DNA from: a bacterium
GTDB lineage: Bacteria; Vulcanimicrobiota; Xenobia; Xenobiales; JADMJV01
Assembly (NCBI GenBank): GCA_018780265.1
Contig: JADMJV010000147.1
Span: 29,897-62,977 of the forward strand
DNA length: 33,081 bases
Direction: 5' to 3'
Position 1 is the stretch's first letter, and every line of letters begins with the position of its first letter. The translations under genes and the position numbers were made by a program. This document shows positions 29,781-33,081 of this stretch, in pieces. The notes below the pieces were generated by a model. The model was not told where the DNA came from, ran no database searches, and saw nothing but the letters and a program-made list of their open reading frames with translations.

Positions 29781-31640
29781 ATGGCCATTCCCCTGACCCA
29801 TATCCGCTACAGCCTGGACCTGAGCGATACGAAGAACCGCCAGATCGGCGTTGAGATGACCGTTGATCGGCTGGACAACGAGCCGGTCGACTTTGTCATG
29901 CCCCAACTCTCTCCCGGTTCACCCACCAACAGCCTCAACCAGCCGGCCCGGCTTAGCGCCCTACGGGCCAGCGACGCCCAGGGGCATGCCCTGGGCCTGG
30001 AAAAGACGGCCACGGGTCGCTGGCACGTAGAGTCCCACTGCCCGGGCCCTGTCCGCCTCCATTACCGCGTCAAAGCCGACGAGTTCTCTCACGTGCGCAG
30101 CTATCTCTCCAACCATCTGGCCTACCTCAATGGCCCTTCCGCCTTGATGTTCGTCGAAGGCCGTCAGGCCGAGCCCTCCACCGTGGTGTTGGGAAGCTTT
30201 CCCAGTAGAAGCTGGCGCACCAGTTCCACGCTCGAATCCATACAAAACCAGCCTCGGGCCTTCTACGCCTCCAGCTACGACGATATCGCTGACTGCAATC
30301 TGCTGGCGGGTGAGTTTCTGCAGGTGTCCACTCAGGTTGGCAACACGTTATTGCAGGTCAACCAGAACGGCACCCCCCCATGGCCCGGGCTTAAGGTCAA
30401 CGGTTCGACCCCGGAGGAGAGCCTGCATGACCTGACCCAACTCTACACCACCTTTACGCAGGAGTTTGGCGACTTTCCCCGCCAACGCCGCAACGAGGCC
30501 CGCGAACTGCCCGATCAGGTGGCCACTCAGGATAAATATGTGGTCACCAAGCACTATCTTCACAGCCAGGGACCCAACGCCGGCGGCTACGAGCACTACC
30601 ATGGTCACGAACTGCTGCTGCATAAGGCCGCCGAAGCAGGCATTCACAGAAAATTCGACGGAGATGGCCGTGCCCACGAGCGACACATTATGGCGCACGA
30701 GTTGATGCACAAGTTGATCGCCAAGTTTGTCCGCCATCAACACATCGATTCGGCTGACCTCTCTCGGGTGCGCTGCAGCGATGGTCTGTGGCTCAGCGAG
30801 GGCGGCGTGGAATGGGCGGCCATGGAGCTGCAGCGCAAAAGCGGCCAGATCTCTCAGGATCAGTACTTCAAGCTACTCCAGAACGAATTCCGAAACTACG
30901 AAGTAGCTTACGCTCAGGACCCCAGCAACGCCCGCGACAACAGCTTCGACGCTCACCTGGGCAACGGCGGATATTACAACAAAGGCGCAGTCACCTGCGC
31001 CCTCCTTGACCTGGAGCTCAAGGCTGCCAGCGCTGGCCGGCACGGCATGTTTGACGTCTTTCGCCAGCTCAAGAGCGAATTTGGCGGACAGGACACGTTT
31101 TGGGAACTGGACGATGTCCAGCGCATCGCCCATGAACTGGCCGGACCCAACCCCGAGCGCATTGACGGCTTCTTTCAAGCCTACCTGCACGACCGTAAGC
31201 CTTTCGATTTCGAAGGAATTCTGGCTCAGGCCGGCATGCAGTGGGTGGCCCGCGACGACAGCTTTACCCCTGGCCAACTCGACCTGGCCCAAGGGCTGCG
31301 CCTGGCCGTTGACGCCAAGGGTCAGGCCAGCCTGATTCAGGGTCAGCCAGCCACCCCCAAGGCCGGTTCGCTCCCGTTCCCTGCCTTCGGGCTCACTCTC
31401 TCAGCCGACGCCCAGGGCCAGCTTAAACTGACTGGCGTCGCCCCCAACGGCCCTGCCAGCCGCGAGGGACTGGCCGAATTTGTCGGTCAGAGCGCCGGGT
31501 TGCTCAGCTCTCCCGGCGCCCTCAGCAGCCTGCACTTCCAGTTTAACCCCAGTGACCCTTTCACCGGGCTGGTTGAATGCCGCCAGTTTACGGTGTCCGC
31601 CCAGCCCCCCAGCCAGAAGTGCCTGATCGCGAACCCTTGA
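29781..31640 (+). CDS. M61-family (glycyl aminopeptidase-like) metallopeptidase
   Basis: 619 aa. The N-terminal beta domain is typical of M61: LTHIRYSLDLSDTKNRQIG, VDFVMPQLSPGSPTNSLN, and WHVESHCPGPVRLHYRV. The catalytic gluzincin core has HELMH at 306-310 with the third ligand Glu340 in GLWLSEGGVEWAA; M61 enzymes usually read HE-FFH or similar. Downstream helices and a C-terminal PDZ-like segment (ATPKAGSLPFPAFGLTL; APNGPASREGL) complete the fold. These Zn enzymes remove N-terminal Gly/Ala. No signal peptide is seen with this ATG, whereas an in-frame GTG at 29688 would add 31 non-hydrophobic residues. It is therefore probably cytoplasmic or exported by another route. Confidence 0.88.
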   Translation: MAIPLTHIRYSLDLSDTKNRQIGVEMTVDRLDNEPVDFVMPQLSPGSPTNSLNQPARLSALRASDAQGHALGLEKTATGRWHVESHCPGPVRLHYRVKADEFSHVRSYLSNHLAYLNGPSALMFVEGRQAEPSTVVLGSFPSRSWRTSSTLESIQNQPRAFYASSYDDIADCNLLAGEFLQVSTQVGNTLLQVNQNGTPPWPGLKVNGSTPEESLHDLTQLYTTFTQEFGDFPRQRRNEARELPDQVATQDKYVVTKHYLHSQGPNAGGYEHYHGHELLLHKAAEAGIHRKFDGDGRAHERHIMAHELMHKLIAKFVRHQHIDSADLSRVRCSDGLWLSEGGVEWAAMELQRKSGQISQDQYFKLLQNEFRNYEVAYAQDPSNARDNSFDAHLGNGGYYNKGAVTCALLDLELKAASAGRHGMFDVFRQLKSEFGGQDTFWELDDVQRIAHELAGPNPERIDGFFQAYLHDRKPFDFEGILAQAGMQWVARDDSFTPGQLDLAQGLRLAVDAKGQASLIQGQPATPKAGSLPFPAFGLTLSADAQGQLKLTGVAPNGPASREGLAEFVGQSAGLLSSPGALSSLHFQFNPSDPFTGLVECRQFTVSAQPPSQKCLIANP

Positions 31641-32017
31641 ATCTTGATGTTGAGCAACGCGGATTTGTGCTAGACGAGTAAAAAAAAGCAAACTTCTCGG
31701 GAGTAATCGTGAAAAGTAAACCAGGCCGTCGAGCTATGGCCCACTTTGATGAAGTCCGCCATTTTATAGTGTAGCGGGCTACCATGATTTGGCCCGGCTG
31801 GAGTGCCAGACTTGCGGCCACGCTACCCAGATCAGACAGAAGGCGGGCTCGGCTCCCAAATTTCCAGCGAGATGGCGACAATTTCCAGCCTGCTGGAAAT
31901 TTCGGCAAACCCGGCCAGCCATCACCGAGGTGGGGATGTCCGCGACTTAAAGCCGGAGCCGCCCCTACCAGAGCAGAGCAAGGGGAGTCAAATGAGGCCG
32001 CAGAAGGGATCCACATC
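31641..32017. other. 377-bp leader region of the PilZ gene, no clear gene
   Basis: It holds an A8 run (31680-31687), the palindrome GTAGCGGGCTAC (31771-31782), the repeated/inverted element at 31858-31902 and the leader ORF at 31992. Two tiny overlapping frames on opposite strands are possible: 31709-31774 (+, 21 aa, GTG with GGGAG five bases upstream) and 31762-31670 (-, 30 aa, no SD). Neither resembles a family. A 72-codon + frame from 31803 ends at the leader ORF stop, but its composition is not convincing. Confidence 0.5.
31858..31902 (+). promoter_or_regulatory. Two direct copies and one inverted copy of AATTTCCAGC
   Basis: AAATTTCCAGC (31858-31868), AATTTCCAGC (31880-31889) and GCTGGAAATTT (31892-31902). 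The third copy can pair with either of the first two: 10 bp around a tiny loop, or 11 bp around a 23-nt loop. The structures are mutually exclusive. At the DNA level it is a strong palindrome plus a half-site, as for a cooperative operator. It lies about 115 bp before the PilZ gene. Confidence 0.55.
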
Positions 32018-32021
32018 ATGA
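31992..32021 (+). CDS. Leader ORF overlapping the PilZ gene start
   Basis: ATG with AGGGGAG four bases upstream opens a 9-codon frame, MRPQKGSTS. Its TGA overlaps the PilZ ATG as ATGA (32018-32021). The layout matches the leader ORF of the CHAT gene. The PilZ gene also has AAGGGAT of its own, so coupling may modulate rather than determine its translation. Confidence 0.4.
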   Translation: MRPQKGSTS

Positions 32022-33081
32022 GTGTCCCGCGTAAAGCCTCCAAACGGCTGGGAGAATTGTTTTCGCTGGTCAAGGCCGTGCTGCTGGGACGGCCTGACAT
32101 CAGCCTGGACAATCGCCGGCAGAGTCCGCGCCTGCGTCTGCGTGTGCCGGTGCTGTGCAAGGTGGGCAACGAAGAGTTGGCGGGCGAGTTGCTGGACATT
32201 TCCAGCACCGGAATGCGGGTCATGGTCAACGCGCCGGTGGAAGTAGACGAAACGGTGCGGGTGTCGGCCCCTGATCAATCCGGTCTGGTAGGACGGCAGC
32301 GCTTGATCTGCCGAGTGGCCTGGGTGCGCCTGAAGCGACCCGACTACGAATTGGGCTTGGAATACAACGACAGCGACGAGAACCTGGCTCACTCCTGGAT
32401 CCAACTGGCCTTACGACACCTCGATCCAGAACAGGTAAAACGGCGCTCTCGGCGCATCCCCGCTAACCTCTATGTGCAGATCTGGGACTCGCACGGAACA
32501 CCCATCGGACGAGGCATCTGCATCAACATCAGCACGGGTGGCTGCCTGCTTCAAATGGAACGCCACATCCCCAAGGACGAAGTCATCAAAATGGGCCTGG
32601 GCCCCAGCGAACTGGAGGCCAGTATCTTCCTCTCTGGCCGCATTCTCAGTCACGTGCAAAGCGGTGATCACAACAAATGCCTGCACCACATGCAGTTTTT
32701 TCCAGGCGAAAATCGCAACCACTCCCGCCTGCGCAGCCTGATGTTAACCCTGCTCGAAGAACTTGAGCACGAAGCACACCTGGAGGACGAGCCGGAAATG
32801 GACATGGAGGAGGAAACCGAGCCGTCTCTTTTTCAGCGACTCAGCCAACCCATTGCACCTCCGACCCCGCGCCGGCCCAGGCCCAGTGAGGCCGTGCAGG
32901 AACCTACACCAGGACCCGCCCAGCTAAAATTTGGGCCCGGAGCGCCACTTCCACTGGCCGCCCCGGTGGAATTTGGGGTGGCCCCGCGGTCCGCCGCACA
33001 AAAGACATCCGAACCGGAAAAGCCCCTGAGCGACCTGATCGGCACCAGCGCGCCCCTGCAAACCCGGGCCTATGAATTACG
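32018..33081 (+). CDS. Tandem PilZ-domain protein (3' end outside window)
   Basis: 354 codons seen, no stop before the edge. Two PilZ domains lie in tandem. The first (about 35-135) has RQSPRLRLRVP and DISSTG. The second (about 148-245) has KRRSRRIPANLYV and NISTGG. Both keep the R-x3-R and D/N-x-S-x2-G elements that bind cyclic di-GMP in this family. The remainder is acidic, then Pro-rich and likely flexible. No membrane helix or enzymatic domain is seen in this part. AAGGGAT lies eight bases upstream. It probably relays c-di-GMP levels to motility, surface or secretion machinery; no cyclase is in the window. Confidence 0.92.
   Translation, partial: MSVPRKASKRLGELFSLVKAVLLGRPDISLDNRRQSPRLRLRVPVLCKVGNEELAGELLDISSTGMRVMVNAPVEVDETVRVSAPDQSGLVGRQRLICRVAWVRLKRPDYELGLEYNDSDENLAHSWIQLALRHLDPEQVKRRSRRIPANLYVQIWDSHGTPIGRGICINISTGGCLLQMERHIPKDEVIKMGLGPSELEASIFLSGRILSHVQSGDHNKCLHHMQFFPGENRNHSRLRSLMLTLLEELEHEAHLEDEPEMDMEEETEPSLFQRLSQPIAPPTPRRPRPSEAVQEPTPGPAQLKFGPGAPLPLAAPVEFGVAPRSAAQKTSEPEKPLSDLIGTSAPLQTRAYEL

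Noticed and set aside
31588..32229. 213-codon - strand ORF over the PilZ leader and start
   Set aside because: It crosses the PilZ coding region and the M61 3' end, is Ser/Arg/Pro-rich and has no domain.

Overview
The window comes from a GC-rich bacterium. It is densely coded on both strands and rich in signalling and repeat-domain proteins: two Ser/Thr kinases, two histidine kinases, three REC proteins, TPR/ankyrin proteins, a TPR-CHAT protein and a tandem PilZ protein. This style is typical of complex-lifestyle lineages, but no marker gene is present and I cannot name a phylum. Many genes lack a clear Shine-Dalgarno (SD) sequence, and GTG/TTG starts are common. I see no rRNA, tRNA, CRISPR array, transposase or phage gene.

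Left part (1-3259, + strand). A dispersed repeat of about 42 bp is followed by an inverted-repeat operator and an XRE regulator fused to a PD-(D/E)XK-type domain. Next come YaeQ, a coupled small ORF, a DUF3592-like membrane protein and an unknown protein.

Lipid cluster and upstream genes (3256-11416, - strand). Transcription order is: metallophosphoesterase, dispersed repeat, TPR-ankyrin protein, DUF3817 membrane protein, a frameshifted locus, a YnbA-like CDP-alcohol phosphatidyltransferase, a CdsA/YnbB-like cytidylyltransferase, a second degenerate YnbA-like protein, and an aminotransferase V-SDR fusion. The last four overlap or nearly abut and look like a pathway for an uncharacterised phospholipid head group.

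Middle (11434-17700). A compact divergent promoter carries two CTTTG-N5-CAAAG operators and separates the phosphoesterase from an exported TPR-CHAT protease-like protein. After it come a secreted protein with an internal duplication, three small - strand genes of unknown role, and a Cys-rich peptide.

Signalling island (17800-28696). Two REC proteins share an unrecognised C-terminal domain, and each neighbours a Ser/Thr kinase. A GAF histidine kinase lies between the two pairs. One kinase is a very large fusion: pseudokinase, kinase, T2SS-F-like helical domain, membrane hairpin, TPRs and ankyrin repeats. A REC-PP2C phosphatase and a sensorless HisKA-HATPase-REC-HPt hybrid kinase complete the set, so Ser/Thr and His-Asp phosphorylation probably interconnect here.

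Right part (28748-33081). A Rossmann/SLOG-like protein and an M61-family peptidase are followed by a structured 377-bp leader and a gene with two PilZ (c-di-GMP) domains, cut by the window edge.

A recurring theme is a short ORF whose stop overlaps the next start (ATGA or TTGA) in front of the DUF3592-like, CHAT and PilZ genes. This suggests translational coupling.
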